Made by a program: the position numbers and the translations under genes
Assembly (NCBI GenBank): GCA_946811695.1
Contig: OX328123.1
Coordinates: 155,953,773 to 156,017,772, forward strand
Origin: Gonocerus acuteangulatus
Taxonomy: Eukaryota; Arthropoda; Insecta; Hemiptera; Coreidae
DNA: 64,000 nucleotides
Reading direction: 5' to 3'
The notes under the pieces: generated by a model
What the model was told of the DNA's origin: nothing
The model's input: only the letters and a program-made list of their open reading frames with translations
The model's database searches: none
Shown here: positions 10,240 to 21,179 of the stretch, piece by piece
Layout: each line of letters opens with the position of its first letter
Numbering within the stretch: position 1 is the first letter of the stretch

Positions 10240-10680
10240 ATGGATATATAATGATTTCGGGTTGGTAAAATTGCTTCGTCTCTGGCAACCGATATCTTCG
10301 ATCGTATATTATTGAATACATATATTGCATACGACGTCTTATCATTAGAAATTCGTGTGTTAGTCGAATATGTCCAATTCGTAGGCGAGTAAGACTCTTG
10401 GTGACTAAATGGTGATTTCTCGACAGAAGTTGCTACTGCTTGAACTCTATAATTTTTTCCGTAGAAAGGTCCAGTATTGTTTTATGAAGAATACAATTAC
10501 GTACGAATAAAATCACAGACCCTGTAGGTGAGGCTTCTTTAACACTTGTAATCAGATATTTGGTAATAATTACAACTGTAATCACAACTTTTTTTCTGCG
10601 ATTTGAGATTGTGAACGACTCAAACATGTTTTCTCTTGTAATTGTTTTTTTTTTTTGTCGGCCTCGTCATGTGCCCGAAC
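10240..10680. other. Unannotated stretch
   Basis: No recognised repeat or gene between the pogo-like end and the LINE fragment. The 64-residue minus-strand frame at 10433-10627 has no domain that I recognise. Confidence 0.35.
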
Positions 10681-10684
10681 AACA

Positions 10685-11300
10685 TACCCGAGACCGACAA
10701 TAGAGATGTTATACTATTTACTGACTCATTAAGCGCACTTAAAGCACTTACAGACAGATAAACGACTCATCCACTACTAATACAAATTCTTAATTAGTCA
10801 CAGAACCTGAACAGAAACATTACTATGTACTGGTTACCAGGCCATGAAGAGCTTGGGAAAAGCTCCATAGCAGATTATTACGCTAAAATGCAGTATGACA
10901 TGTGACCTTGAAGTAACAATGGCAAAATACTTGGCAAAAACTATAAAAACAACGATATTAAAACAGTGGACTTACTAATGGACGAAACTAACTAACAATA
11001 AACTGCGAATAATTAAAAATACAGTCGAGGAATGGCCATCCAGCCACCGAGAAAACAGACGGGAAGAAATGGTTCTGGCTTGACTACGAATTGGAAATAC
11101 TCGACTACATGACGTAATAGACCAATATGTGACATATGTAACTGCGAACTTACAGTCAAACATTTACTGACAGACTGTCGCAGAAGACACAGTATTAATC
11201 TGCCGTATGATATACAAGGACTCATAGGCAATGATAGCCAGTACATTAACACTGTACTGACATACTTCAGCAACACAGGACTGTACGAACTTATTTAATG
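10685..11300 (+). pseudogene. LINE RNase H and C-terminal region, degraded
   Basis: The plus strand preserves scattered blocks of the same RNase H-bearing LINE group found at 24.8, 38, 58.8 and 62 kb. There is a TDSL-S-ALKAL block (third catalytic Asp) near 10720. A YWLPGHEELG block and a nearby AD.YAK block (fourth Asp) lie near 10830-10890. An RLRIGNTRL block is near 11080, and remnants of the C-terminal CxxC..H..C knuckle are near 11130-11180. Stops and frameshifts are frequent. Frames on the minus strand here are shadows. Confidence 0.75.
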
Positions 11301-12310
11301 ACTTTCGGCACTGTTGTCTTCAGAATATTACCTTTCCACGAATATTTATTGATATTTACATATACCCACTACCTTAACACATACACACTTACATATACAA
11401 GCATGCTGATTTCCTCGCAGGACCATTCAGAAGATACTGATCGTTGTGTCATCGCCAAAGGAGCGGAACACATAAATAAATTGGTATTGTGGTTTAGTTT
11501 TTAATATATTCAGTTATTTCATTTTCGAGGGCGTTTCTCTCCTCCCTCTATTCTGGAAGAAACCCACTTATGAGGTTGCCCCATGATACAATCCGAAAAT
11601 GCCGAAATACATACATACATACATACATATATATATATAAGTATAAATTACATATTACACAAGGCAGTGAATGTTTTAGCCTTCATCATTAATGACAAGC
11701 TCCGTTTAGAATATCAGAGACCTGTTTGCCAATTAGAGAATATCAACAGAGGCAATTATCAAACCCTTGAATCGTATCAGAGAGAGGGTCTTGGTTTAGT
11801 CCTTGGATTCTGTATCCCACGCCACGTTTTGCGTGCACTAGCTGAATTGATTCGGAACAACAAACGAAGCGTCAATCTAGGACGGCACATTTGATGACTT
11901 TAAGAACTATTGCCTTAACCTTTAAGTACTCAGGCATGGTCCCTGGGACCTTATGGTAGCCATTTCTAGAAATCCCCCTACTATTTACCTTTTGTTTACT
12001 GAAATTTGAAAGAAATTATATATTCATTGATTTTGTGCAATGCAAGAAGGTTCGTATAAGTAATAGCAATCAATACATTTTATTTTATTTAAATATTTTT
12101 TAAAAATCAGAATGTCCGTCTAGCGCAGAGAAAAATGTGTCTGTTCTTGAAGGTTAAAAACATTACGTTTCCACAAATATTAAGTAATATTTTCTTGTAC
12201 CCACTACACACTTACACTTAACACATTTACTTACATATTCAAGCAAGCTGTGTAGGATTAAAGCTTTACGAAGCTATCGAAATATTCCTTTCCGTTTTGG
12301 TCATCCATAA
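11300..12310. other. Unannotated stretch
   Basis: No known element recognised. The 103-residue frame at 11583-11894 contains a short TACA/TA repeat and then a region I cannot assign (includes DKLRLEYQRPVCQLENINRG). A duplicated phrase (CACACTTACA..ATTCAAGC) at about 11385-11405 and 12205-12250 suggests two copies of a diverged repeat. Confidence 0.35.
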
Positions 12311-12394
12311 CAGCGAACAAGTAAAGATGGAATGGTTGGGATTCGGCTAAAGAAACCTTAATATGATTTTAGTTTAAAAAAAATCTATATTTTG

Positions 12395-12428
12395 GACGTT
12401 TCGGCTACTCATTGGTAGCCTTCGTCAG
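12395..12428 (-). ncRNA. Hammerhead-like motif, copy 2
   Basis: On the minus strand: CTGACGA, an extra A, stem II GGCTAC/GTAGCC (loop CAATGA), GAAAC and GTC. All core boxes are present, as in the 8.3 kb copy. Stem I is weak here (upstream ..CATAG, downstream CAAAAT), so this copy is less likely to be active alone. Confidence 0.5.
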
Positions 12429-12511
12429 CTATGGAAATGCCTGGAGGCAGAGGAAGACCAATGTTGACAAGTTAAGTAACCATTGTGAAAGTGGGTTCAC
12501 TTCCACAATGG

Positions 12512-12681
12512 GCCAACGGCCATAGCCACGTTGAATACACCGGTTCCCGTAGATCACCAAAGTTAAGCAACGTCGGGCGTGGTCAGTACCTGAATGGGTG
12601 ACCGACCACGTGCTGTTGGCATTAGAAAAGGGTGGCAACCTGTAGATAGCCCGGTGCTAATAGCCAAATAGTTGATGCGCC

Positions 12682-12728
<47 letters not shown>
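12512..12728 (+). mobile_element. 5S rRNA-derived SINE with poly-A tail and TSD
   Basis: The head (12512-12620) is a nearly full-length 5S rRNA relative. It starts GCCAACGGCCATA and contains the internal promoter block AAGTTAAGCAACGTCGGGC and the GAATGGGTGACCG block, then ends TGTTGGC. It is about 11 nt shorter than the usual 120. A 64-nt body (AGAAAAGGGTGGCAACCTG..GATGCGCCGTT) and 45 A residues follow. ACTTCCACAATGG directly precedes it (12499-12511) and recurs after the poly-A (12729-12741), a 13-bp TSD. This is therefore a retroposed SINE, not a 5S gene. It sits inside the foldback element. Confidence 0.93.
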
Positions 12729-12731
<3 letters not shown>

Positions 12732-13262
12732 TCCACAATGGGTACTTAACTGTCAAAAATCATATTAAGGTTTCTTTAGCCAAATCCCATCCATTCCATC
12801 TTTACTTATCACCTCGACGGCTAACTATCTAATCTTCATGATAATAGCGAATGGTTTTTTGTTGTTTTTTTTTTTCAGGGCGATGGTGCGCCGTTAAAAA
12901 CCGTCTTACGCTCCGCTATCCAACATGCCGGGGAGAAATTTTATTTGGTTTGTTGTACTTAAGCTGAACCGCTTGCTCCAATATGTAGAAGCTTATCTTG
13001 TGATGTTTCTTTTAATTACGAAATTTTTCAATTCTGGGAACAATCTCAGGCTGTCGTAAGGCGCTCCCACATAACGGAAAATGCGTGTTAATTATGCTTT
13101 CTGACTTGGCACTCATAGACTTAAAAAATGTCTGTAATAACTTAATTATAAATAAGCATAAGTGAAACTTTTTGTAAAGGATGACAAAAATTATAAAATG
13201 TTCGAATTTGATTATAGTCCTCATATTGCTGCGACAATTGTGTATATTGTTTAATTAACTCC

Positions 13263-13345
13263 TGGAGGCCCGGTGGTCGTGAGCGTTAAGGCGTGAGCAC
13301 AAGGGTTCGATTCCCACTATGGGGTGGTGGCTTTTCTTTAGAATA
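13263..13345 (+). mobile_element. tRNA-derived SINE, 5' part with internal deletion
   Basis: GGAGGCCCGGTGGTCGTGAG, then GGTTCGATTCCCACTATGGGG and GTGGTGGCTTTTCTTTAG, match the 7180 and 54183 copies. The variable segment between the head and the T arm is missing and the body stops after CTTTAG. Confidence 0.8.
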
Positions 13346-13487
13346 TGTATATAATTGTATTTTCTTCCTCGTTGGTTGCCGAGGGTCATTCCAGCTGGAG
13401 AAAAATGCCGTTCCATCACACAAAAAAAATAAAGTAAAATATATGCTTATATATACAGGGTGTCCCACATATATATACATATACATA

Positions 13488-16272
13488 CAGGGCGTCCCAC
13501 ATTGAGATGTCATAATTTAAGGGTTTATTTTGCACCTCATTTGTAGTTCAGGGACGCAGAAATGGGCGTCCTATCTCAACATGTAGCAGAGCTATTCAAA
13601 CATTTGTATATTTTCAAAACTATTGGGTTTTCTTATGAAAAACTGTGTTTTCCGGATTTCTGGTCTATGCATCGTAAATGAAGACCACATTTTTAGAATC
13701 TACATTAAATTTCCAACAAGAAACACCAGTTATTGAAATGTTGTCATGTAAATTAGGAGCTACACTAAGAGCCATATAGATGTGAACTATTGTTATTAGT
13801 GTTTTCTTAACTCATTCAATATTTTCTTAATCAGCTATTTGTAGACTTAGCGATTCGCCTCCGCCTCAAAAGTTGCCTGATTTAATAAGCTTTAAAATGG
13901 TACCCTGTTGTTTTAAAAACAAAAATTATTTAAGTCTATTTTTTTGTGATTTATAAGTCAAAACCAATACATTTTCTTTAGTGCGAAGAAGCCATTACCA
14001 ACACATTATTTAATTTCACGCGAATATGGTGATGTCCCCTCCTTCCAACACTTGGTACTCACACTTTTTGCTCTGATTAGGGATTAGGGGACACCTTGGA
14101 AAGATTGAAAGATGACAGAAGAACATATTTGAAATAATCAAAATTATCGTTAACACAATAAATACAGATGTTATATTTTTATGATTTGTGGGTCTTGTTT
14201 TATGAAATTTCAATTTTTAACAGTAGTATTTTTATTTTTTTATTAAATGTTTATTTAAAATCTGTACAATTTATATAGTACAATAATTAATTGTGCTCGT
14301 CTTGCGTACATCTCAGTGAATAGTATATGGAAGGAGCCAATCATTATTGGCACTTCCTAATATATGCTAACATTTATGTTTTCACTGTTTTAAACCGCTG
14401 CTAGGGTAGCTGGTCACGGGGCCAAAGTCTCATAAGCCTCCTGGGAAGGTCTTTAGGATGGGTCCGAGTGGATAGGGATTGACCTCTAGGATTTGGGTGA
14501 AGAGTAGTATAATAGTCTTTTCATTTAAATCTATTTATTTCGCTTTATATTTGCAGGAGAGTGTTTTTTTTCAATGCAATTTCTAATGATCGTTATGAAT
14601 AACCCAGTTACTTATAAGCAATAACTCGTAAGCAGAAATTGTAGTGTCTAATTTTATTAAATAGAATAGAATTAAAAATAGAAATTTAATAAAACAAGAC
14701 CCTCAAAGTATAAAAATATAAGATCTGTATTTATTGTGTTAAAATAATAACAATAATTGTGATTATTTCAAATATGTTCTTCTGTCGTCTTTCAATCTTT
14801 CCAAGGTGTCCCCTAATCCTTAATCAGAGCAAAAAGTGTGAGTACCAAGTGTTGGAAGGAGGGGACATCACCATATTCGCGTGAAATTAAATAATGTGTT
14901 GGTAATGGCTTCTTCGCACTAGAGCAAATGTATTGGTTTTGACTTAGAAATCTCAAAAAAATAGACTTTAATAATTTTTGTTTTTAAAACAACAGGGTAC
15001 CATTTTAAAGCTTATTAAATAAGGCAACTTTAGAGGCGGAGGCAAATCGCTATGTCTACAAATAGCTGATTAAGAAAGTATTGAATGAGTTAAGAAAACC
15101 CTAATAACAATAGTTCACATCTATATGGCTCTTAGTGTAGCTCCTAATTTACATGACAACATTTCAATAACTGGTGTTTCTTGTTGGAAATTTAATGTAG
15201 ATTCTAAAAAGTCCGTCACGCAGGAACTGCATAACTAAGCACTTTCCTCAGAATTTGGGTAGTGTAGACTGCTTTCCAGAACAATTTGCTTAAAATATCC
15301 TACATAAATAAAATAAAAAACATGAATAGTTCTCTTTTAAATTTGTAATGAGTAACTGATCAATTATTAATTTGCTTCCAGAGTTATGTTTACACATGGT
15401 ACCTATTACACTACGTAATAAATACAAAAAACCTCATATTATCGTATTTTGATCTAACGCAGAAACAGGATACAGTCACTCTAGTGGTAGAAAGCGCTCC
15501 TTGCGGCGGCTTTGTGAACCTACTTCTGGCGGGCTTTTCTATTGAAATATATTACAAATTAAACCCCCGCTTTCCAATTGACCGATTCAGCTCATTTTTA
15601 CAACACATCTTTCTCATGAGTTACCCACGACGTATACCGCGTTTCGTTACAATACAGCAGAAATTACGACCGGTATGAGGTTACGACCGGTATATTAGGA
15701 ATTTGGGTCCGGAGTAAACCCCCCCCCCTTCTAATGAACCGATTTAGTTTATTTTTACAACACATATTTACCTGTAGATTACCACTACGAATACCGACTT
15801 TCGTCGAAATATACCAAAAATCACGTCTGGTAGTGGCGAATTGGTATTGTGGGTTCGGAGTAAACCCCCCTCCTAATGAACCGATTTAGTTTATTTTTAC
15901 AACAAATATTTAACTGTGGATTACCACTACGAATACCGAGTTTCGTCAAAATATACCAAAAATCACGGCTGGTAGTGGCGAATTAATATTGTGGGTCCGG
16001 AGTAAACCCCCCCTTCTAATAAACCGATTTAGTTCATTTTTATATCTCACTTTTCTCTGTATATTACCACTACGAATACCAAGTTTCGTTGAAATATAAC
16101 AAATATTACGGCTGACATAGACTAATTAGTGTTTTGGGTTCGGGGTAAACCCCCCCTTCCGGTGGACCGACTTTGGTGGTTAACGAACTCGTTCAATCGT
16201 TTACTAATTGAATGCTATATACCAAGTTTCGGGACGAAAAAACAAAAACTCTGGCCGCTATCGTGTTAACAG

Positions 16273-16333
<61 letters not shown>

Positions 16334-16690
16334 TATATATATATATATATAGATATATATAAATTTTAACGGGGGTCATTTTCGGTGTCTACTAGGTAGG
16401 ATCGATAAAGATTTGAAGAAATTTTTCAAAAATTCCGTCATGAGTCCAACCTCAATAGCTACTTTCCTTCGGAGGAAAGTGCTAAAATGTGGTCGTCATT
16501 TACGATACATAGACCAGAAATCCGGAAAACAAAGTTTTTCATAAGAAACCCCAATAGTTTAAAAAATATACAAAAGTTTGAATAGCTCTGCTACATGTTG
16601 AGATAGGACGCTCATTTCTGCATCCCTGAACTAGAAATAAGGTGCAGAATAAACCCTTAAAGTTATGACATCTCAATGTGGGACACCCTG
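13488..16690. mobile_element. Mariner-type element with TIRs of about 730 bp, split by a family A insertion
   Basis: The ends are CAGGGCGTCCCACATTGAG (13488) and CTCAATGTGGGACACCCTG (ending 16690), each flanked by TA. The inverted arms run inward to about 14214 and from about 14666, with only scattered differences, around a spacer of about 450 bp with no transposase. The right arm holds a 1277-bp family A insertion (15211-16487). Homology also continues outside the TA sites (AACGGCATTTTTCTCCAGC and CTCGGCAACC on both sides), so a larger palindromic duplication may be involved. CAGGG..CCCTG with TA targets fits the Tc1/mariner superfamily (established knowledge). Confidence 0.8.
15211..16487 (+). 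mobile_element. Family A HINE-like element, full length
   Basis: It starts GTCCGTCACGCAGGA and has the 5' subterminal repeat GCACTTTCCTC (15239-15249). Four tandem units of about 147 bp follow (starting GGGTCCGGAGTAAACCCCCC), then a CGAACTCGTT..CGTTTGCTAATTG-type block and a (TA)n tract (16283-16352). It ends in the hairpin ACTTTCCTTCGGAGGAAAGT (16461-16480) and GCTAAAA. It lies in the right arm of the mariner-type inverted repeat. Comparison with the left arm (13684-13700) shows an insertion at an A-run next to T with no TSD beyond the A-run. Frames inside are repeat artefacts. Confidence 0.9.
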
Positions 16691-16692
16691 TA

Positions 16693-16852
16693 TATTTCTT
16701 TTAAGTAACGGCATTTTTCTCCAGCGGAAATGACCCTCGGCAACCAAAGAGGAAGGAACAACAATGACCTGCCTGACGAAGGCAGAGAGGAATCCAGCGA
16801 AATATTCCAGGAAGAACAGAGTACCATTGCTGGAGGAAATGCTGTTCCGATG

Positions 16853-16920
<68 letters not shown>

Positions 16921-16972
16921 TAAACATTTGAACCGTGATGTATAGTATGTAAAACATGACATTTTCTGGTGG
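16693..16972. repeat. Flanking repeat with (TA)n(GA)n microsatellite
   Basis: 16695-16850 includes AACGGCATTTTTCTCCAGC, CTCGGCAACC and a CTGACGAAGGCAGAGAGG..CCAGCGAAA segment, which resembles the hammerhead-like motif in decayed form and has relatives near 49120-49180. Next come (TA)n at about 16853-16886 and (GA)n to about 16919. Overlapping Ser/Leu/Tyr frames are artefacts. Confidence 0.6.
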
Positions 16973-17048
16973 GCACTTCAGGATAACGTCATAGGGTCAA
17001 CCTCATCACCAGCGTTCCTCCCTTTGGAAGGAGAGAGAATGCGGGCTA
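16973..17048 (+). mobile_element. Degraded family B-like 3' terminus
   Basis: GGCACTTCAGGATAACGTCA, then GGGTCAACCTCAT, a CTCCCTTTGGAAGGAG hairpin and GCGGGCTAAAA match the 3' end layout of family B with a changed terminal repeat. The (TA)n tract just upstream (16853) fits the family order. Confidence 0.6.
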
Positions 17049-17465
17049 AAATAAAATAATCAAGAGGACACTTATATTTAACGGGCTCATAGCTAATCCG
17101 ATAATTCATATCAATTTCCATATAATCATCGACTAATCTGTAGTTTGTTCGAGACAAATTACACAAAAAATAAACAAAGTTCGTACACTCCGTGATATTA
17201 GGTATTGTTCCATTAGCCGGGCTATTTGCATCGGTTTAATTACTTTATAGGATTAATAACGCAATTCCGCCATAATGGAATGAAGCTCTGGTAGAATGCA
17301 CTTAAGCCGAAAGTGCACTCTAGATTCTGTGTGGAGTGCATACCATATTCTGGCAATATTACTAATTACACCGGAGTTCACGATAGAAACTATGCTGAAC
17401 ACTCTCATAGTCCATCCAACTTCAATAAGTAACAATACATGGGTTCTACTGAAAATAAAGGGGTC

Positions 17466-17604
17466 TTTTAGCGCGGTTCCTCCCTCCCTTCATAGGGAGG
17501 AACCCCGCTTATAAGGTTGATCTCATGAAACAATCCGGAAGTGCCGACTAGAAAATTTTGCGTTTCAGAACCCCTAGAGACCGAAAATGACGGTGGTTCA
17601 AATT

Positions 17605-17671
<67 letters not shown>

Positions 17672-17910
17672 CTGTTCGCTCTATAGCTCCCAGACGAATG
17701 CTCCGATTTTGATGAAATTTGGTACAAAAATCGTTCGTCTAATTTGAAAGGTCAAGTTCATTAACCAGCAGAATCCGCCCACCGGAACATGGAGCGAAAG
17801 TCGTGCGAAAAAAATCGTTCCGCTTACTTCATATGGTTGCAAGTAGAGCAGTTTTCAATTGATTGTTTTTTGTTTTAAATTCATTTAACAGTAAAATTAA
17901 TTCGAAATTG
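17466..17910 (-). mobile_element. Family B, 3' portion
   Basis: On the minus strand the element ends at 17466 with CCGCGCTAAAA and the GGGAGGAAC hairpin. The (TA)n tract is at 17606-17667. Upstream are the CCAAATTTCATCAAAATCGG and GGGCGGATTCTGCTGGTTAA blocks. It is truncated at about 17910. Confidence 0.85.
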
Positions 17911-18378
17911 AGGCCCTAGGAGGCTTAGGGTGGGGGGCATTTTGTCTCTCCAGGTAGCGCCGGGTGTACCCTCGTCATCTGCAAGTCCTTTTCTATAGTC
18001 ATATAGATAAGCCTCCAAACAACTTTAGTAATGTAGGATTTCTAATGCTTGCCAGTATCAGAACAGCCGCTCTTTACATACCACAGTGGTACTGACTCAC
18101 CGGTCTATACCAGCACTCCACATAAGTAAGTATCTTGGTGTATACCACAGCGGATCGCTCATTATAATCTTATTTTATACGTATAGGGGTCTAAAAAAAA
18201 CTTAATTTGTGTATAAATGTTACGTTATTGTATATTAACGTGTATTATTCAGAAAAAAAAGGTTGGCGTGTATCAAAAGTCATACTTTTTTGTTGACGTG
18301 CGTGGACACGATACGTGATAAGCGTTTACATCTCTGGCTACGATGAACCGAAGGAAATTGTTTAAGAAACAATACTTT

Positions 18379-18478
18379 TTCATATCACGGTTCCTTCCTC
18401 CCTCCATAGGGAGGAATCCCGCTTATCAGGCTGACCTCATGACGCAATCCGGAAGTGCCGGCTGGAAACATTCACATC

Positions 18479-18540
<62 letters not shown>

Positions 18541-18661
18541 ATTAGAATAAAATATTTTATTAACAGACATGAAATGGGATATTCGTATATTTTCCTTAAT
18601 ATCTTCAAAACAGTTAAGAAATCGTGGTAAGTACGATACAAAAGCGTACTCTCTACAAAAA
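18379..18661 (-). mobile_element. Family B, 3' portion with internal deletion
   Basis: The minus-strand 3' terminus (hairpin in TTCCTCCCTCCATAGGGAGG) is followed by a (TA)n tract (18480-18537). It then joins directly to a block that lies far upstream in complete copies (ATTTTATTAACAGACATGAA and TCTCTACAAAAA). A family A element begins at its edge at 18662. Confidence 0.75.
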
Positions 18662-19602
18662 GTCCGTCACGCAGGAGCTGCATAACTAAGCACTTTCCTC
18701 AGAATTTTTGTAATGTAGACTACATTACTAAATAATTTGCTGTAAATAACCTATATAAATAAAATAAAAATGTAAATAGTTCTTCACATTTACATTTCTT
18801 ATGAGAACTTTTCAATTATTATTTTTGTAAATAATTTGCTTCCAGAGTTATGTTATTACATGATTCTGTATTATTTAAGAAATACACAAAAACTTCATTT
18901 TCCGTCTTTTGATCTGACGAAGGATACAGTTGAACAGGATACAATCCCCTTGTGGGAGATAGCGCTCCTCGCGGCGCCTTTGGGAACCTACGTGTGGCTG
19001 GCTAATTCTAATGAAACAGAGTTTAAAGTAAACCCTCCTTTCCAATAGACCGATTTACTTCATTTCTACAACACTTCTTTCTCATGAGATAACCTTGACG
19101 TATAACGCGTTTCGTTACAATACAGTAGAAATTACGACCGTTATGAGTATATTAGTACTTTAGGTCCGGAGTAAACCCCCCCCCCCCCTCCAAATAACCC
19201 GATTTAGTTTATTTTTACAACCCATTTTTCTCTCTAGATTACCACTACGAATACCAAGTTTCGTCAAAATATACCAAAAATCACGGCTGGTAGTGGCGAA
19301 TTGGTATTGTGGGTCCGGAGTAAACCCCCCCTTCTAATGAACCGATTTAGTTCATTTTTATATCTCACTTTTCTGTCTATATTACCACTACGAATACCAA
19401 GTTTCGTTGAAATATAACAAATATTACGGCTGAAATAGTCAAATTAGTGTTTTGGGTTAGGGGTAAACCCCCCCTTCCGGTGGACCGACTTTGGTGGTTA
19501 ACGAACTCGTTCTATCGTTTGCTAATTGAATGCTATATACCAAGTTTCGTGATGAAAAAACAAAAACTCTGGCCGCTATCGTGTTAACAGACATATATAT
19601 AG
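18662..19602 (+). mobile_element. Family A, 3'-truncated at the microsatellite
   Basis: GTCCGTCACGCAGGAGCTGC opens it, followed by the usual 5' region and three tandem GGGTCCGG units (about 19160-19460). It ends at GTTAACAGACATATATAT, losing the TA tract and the terminal hairpin. Confidence 0.88.
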
Positions 19603-19814
19603 GTTATTTCGAAACTTTGGTCAATCCAACTCGTTCATAATATTAATACATGGTATTGGTGCCATAAGAGGTCTGAATAACAGGTCGTCTTATTGCCTGA
19701 TCCGGATCACTGACTGGGAGCCTAGACAGGATCCAGTTCTCGAGATCGGTGCAACTAGTACGTAAGTACCATAATCCCATAGTATGTCCTTTCTTACATA
19801 TTTTCGATTTACGT

Positions 19815-20060
19815 AGAACTAGCTGAATACCCGTTCTTTGTCACGGCAGATAAGTAGTTATTTTATTACGGTAAATAATGTATCATCAAAATTAACGCTA
19901 CTATGTATACAATTCTGTACTGTTTATTATCGCACGGTTCCCGTCATGCTATATGTTATTCATCAATTGATAAGTAATCAAAGTATAATGTTTCTGGACA
20001 TTGGGGCGCTCCGGAGCAGTGTCAACAAACAGATAACCTTAAAATAATCCGTTATCAATA
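19815..20060 (+). repeat. Dispersed repeat also present at 52340-52645
   Basis: AGCTGAATACCCGTTCTTTG, TCACGGC..GATAAGTAGTTATTTTA and GGGGCGCTCCGGAGCAGTGTC align with the reverse complement of 52340-52645 (AGCTGAGTACCCGTGCTTTG and so on). The TACCCGTGCTTTGTCACGG sequence is a hallmark of some non-autonomous arthropod repeats (my recollection, low weight). The 69-residue frame is not supported. Confidence 0.65.
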
Positions 20061-20610
20061 GGTTACCAAAAACAGGAGTTTAAGGGTTCGGGGTATCATT
20101 ACCTCGGATAGACCATCACCAGGTACAGGGTAAACTCTTTAGGGGACAAAATCGGAGTTTATTTCTAGTAATTCAAGGTCTGCCATTATAGTTGAAATTA
20201 ACCTCAATTAAAATTAATACTATGAAATAGATACAGTACGGTACGGTCTAAAACTTTATACCCTTCTAAAAATACTTAAAAATTCGAATATCAAAAAATC
20301 CTTTCTTAGCGAGAATCTACGAGTGTCCAAGCAAAATTTGAAATTTTTCTGTCGAGTGATTTGGGCTGGACGAAGATAGGTCAGTGAGTGAGTGGTATTT
20401 GACAAATACATAGTAGATTCTGTTTTTGTGAAGTGCCTTGAATGCCGTTGCTTCTGACTTTAAAATACATCTTAATCTAAACAAGTTCATTTTGAAATTT
20501 ATAGAATATTGAATTACCTCCTTCAAATAGAAAATTGTATGCGATTTTATAACCATCAAATAAGATCATACGATTTGGCAACTGAAATCACTAATAACAT
20601 GAAAAATTAT
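20060..20610. other. Unannotated stretch
   Basis: No recognised element. The 80-residue minus-strand frame at 20317-20559 shows no recognisable domain and is AT-rich. Confidence 0.3.
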
Positions 20611-20614
20611 CTGG

Positions 20615-21175
20615 TGTACGCACAGCCCGGCTGGAGAGAGATATAGAAATACAGCATAGCACTGATAGAGGGAGATGTAGGGATACAGCACAGCCCAGCT
20701 AGAGAGAGGTATAGTAATACAGCACAGCTTGAGAGAGATGTAGGAATACAGCACTGCACAGCTAGAGAGAGATATAGGAACATAGCACAGCCCAGCTAGA
20801 GAGAGGTGTAGAAAAACAGCACAGTTAGAGAGAGATATACGAATACAGCACAGCCCGGCTGGAAAGAGCTATAGGAATACAGAGCAGCTGGAGGGAGGTA
20901 TAGGAATACAGCACAGCCCGGCAGGAGGGAGGTATAGGAATACAGAACAGCCTAGCTAGAGAGAGAGATGTAGGAATACAGCACAGCACAGCTAGAGAGA
21001 GATATATGAATACACCTCTGCACAGCTGGAGCGAGGTATAGGAATAAAGCACAACACAGCTGGAGAGTGATATAATAATACTGCACTGCACAGCTAGAGA
21101 GAGATCTAGGAATACAGCGCAGCACAGCTGGACAGAGAGATCTAGGAATACAGCACAGCACAGCTGAAGAAGGAT
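20615..21175. repeat. Irregular minisatellite, about 35-45 bp units
   Basis: Variants of GAGAGAGATATAGGAATACAGCACAGC repeat about 13-14 times with length changes. All three minus-strand frames read as Ser/Leu/Cys/Tyr repeats (YSYISLSS type), an expected by-product of the unit. No coding claim is made. Confidence 0.9.
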
Positions 21176-21179
21176 GAAG

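Larger units (their letters stand above)
12318..12810. mobile_element. Foldback element with hammerhead-like motif, split by a 5S SINE
   Basis: Inverted arms of about 50 bp bound it. The left arm is AAAGATGGAATGGTTGGG...AAACCTTAATATGATTTT (12321-12370); the right arm is the complement (about 12750-12806). Inside the left half is the ribozyme-like motif (12395-12428). A GTTAAGTAACCATTGTGAAAG segment follows, and then the SINE insertion at 12512-12728. Right of the second arm, the sequence TATCACCTCGACGGCTA matches the unit edge of the 50-bp array at 8 kb. Confidence 0.75.

Noticed and set aside
11583..11894. 103-residue frame as a gene
   Set aside because: No recognisable domain, begins in a TACA/TA repeat, and has no splice or promoter context that I can support.
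12512..12620. 5S rRNA gene
   Set aside because: The sequence is about 11 nt shorter than usual, lacks a T-run terminator, continues into a SINE body with poly-A, and has a TSD.
20825..21161. Protein with Cys/Leu/Ser/Tyr repeats on the minus strand
   Set aside because: All frames of the minisatellite give similar low-complexity repeats, and unit lengths vary in ways that shift the frame.
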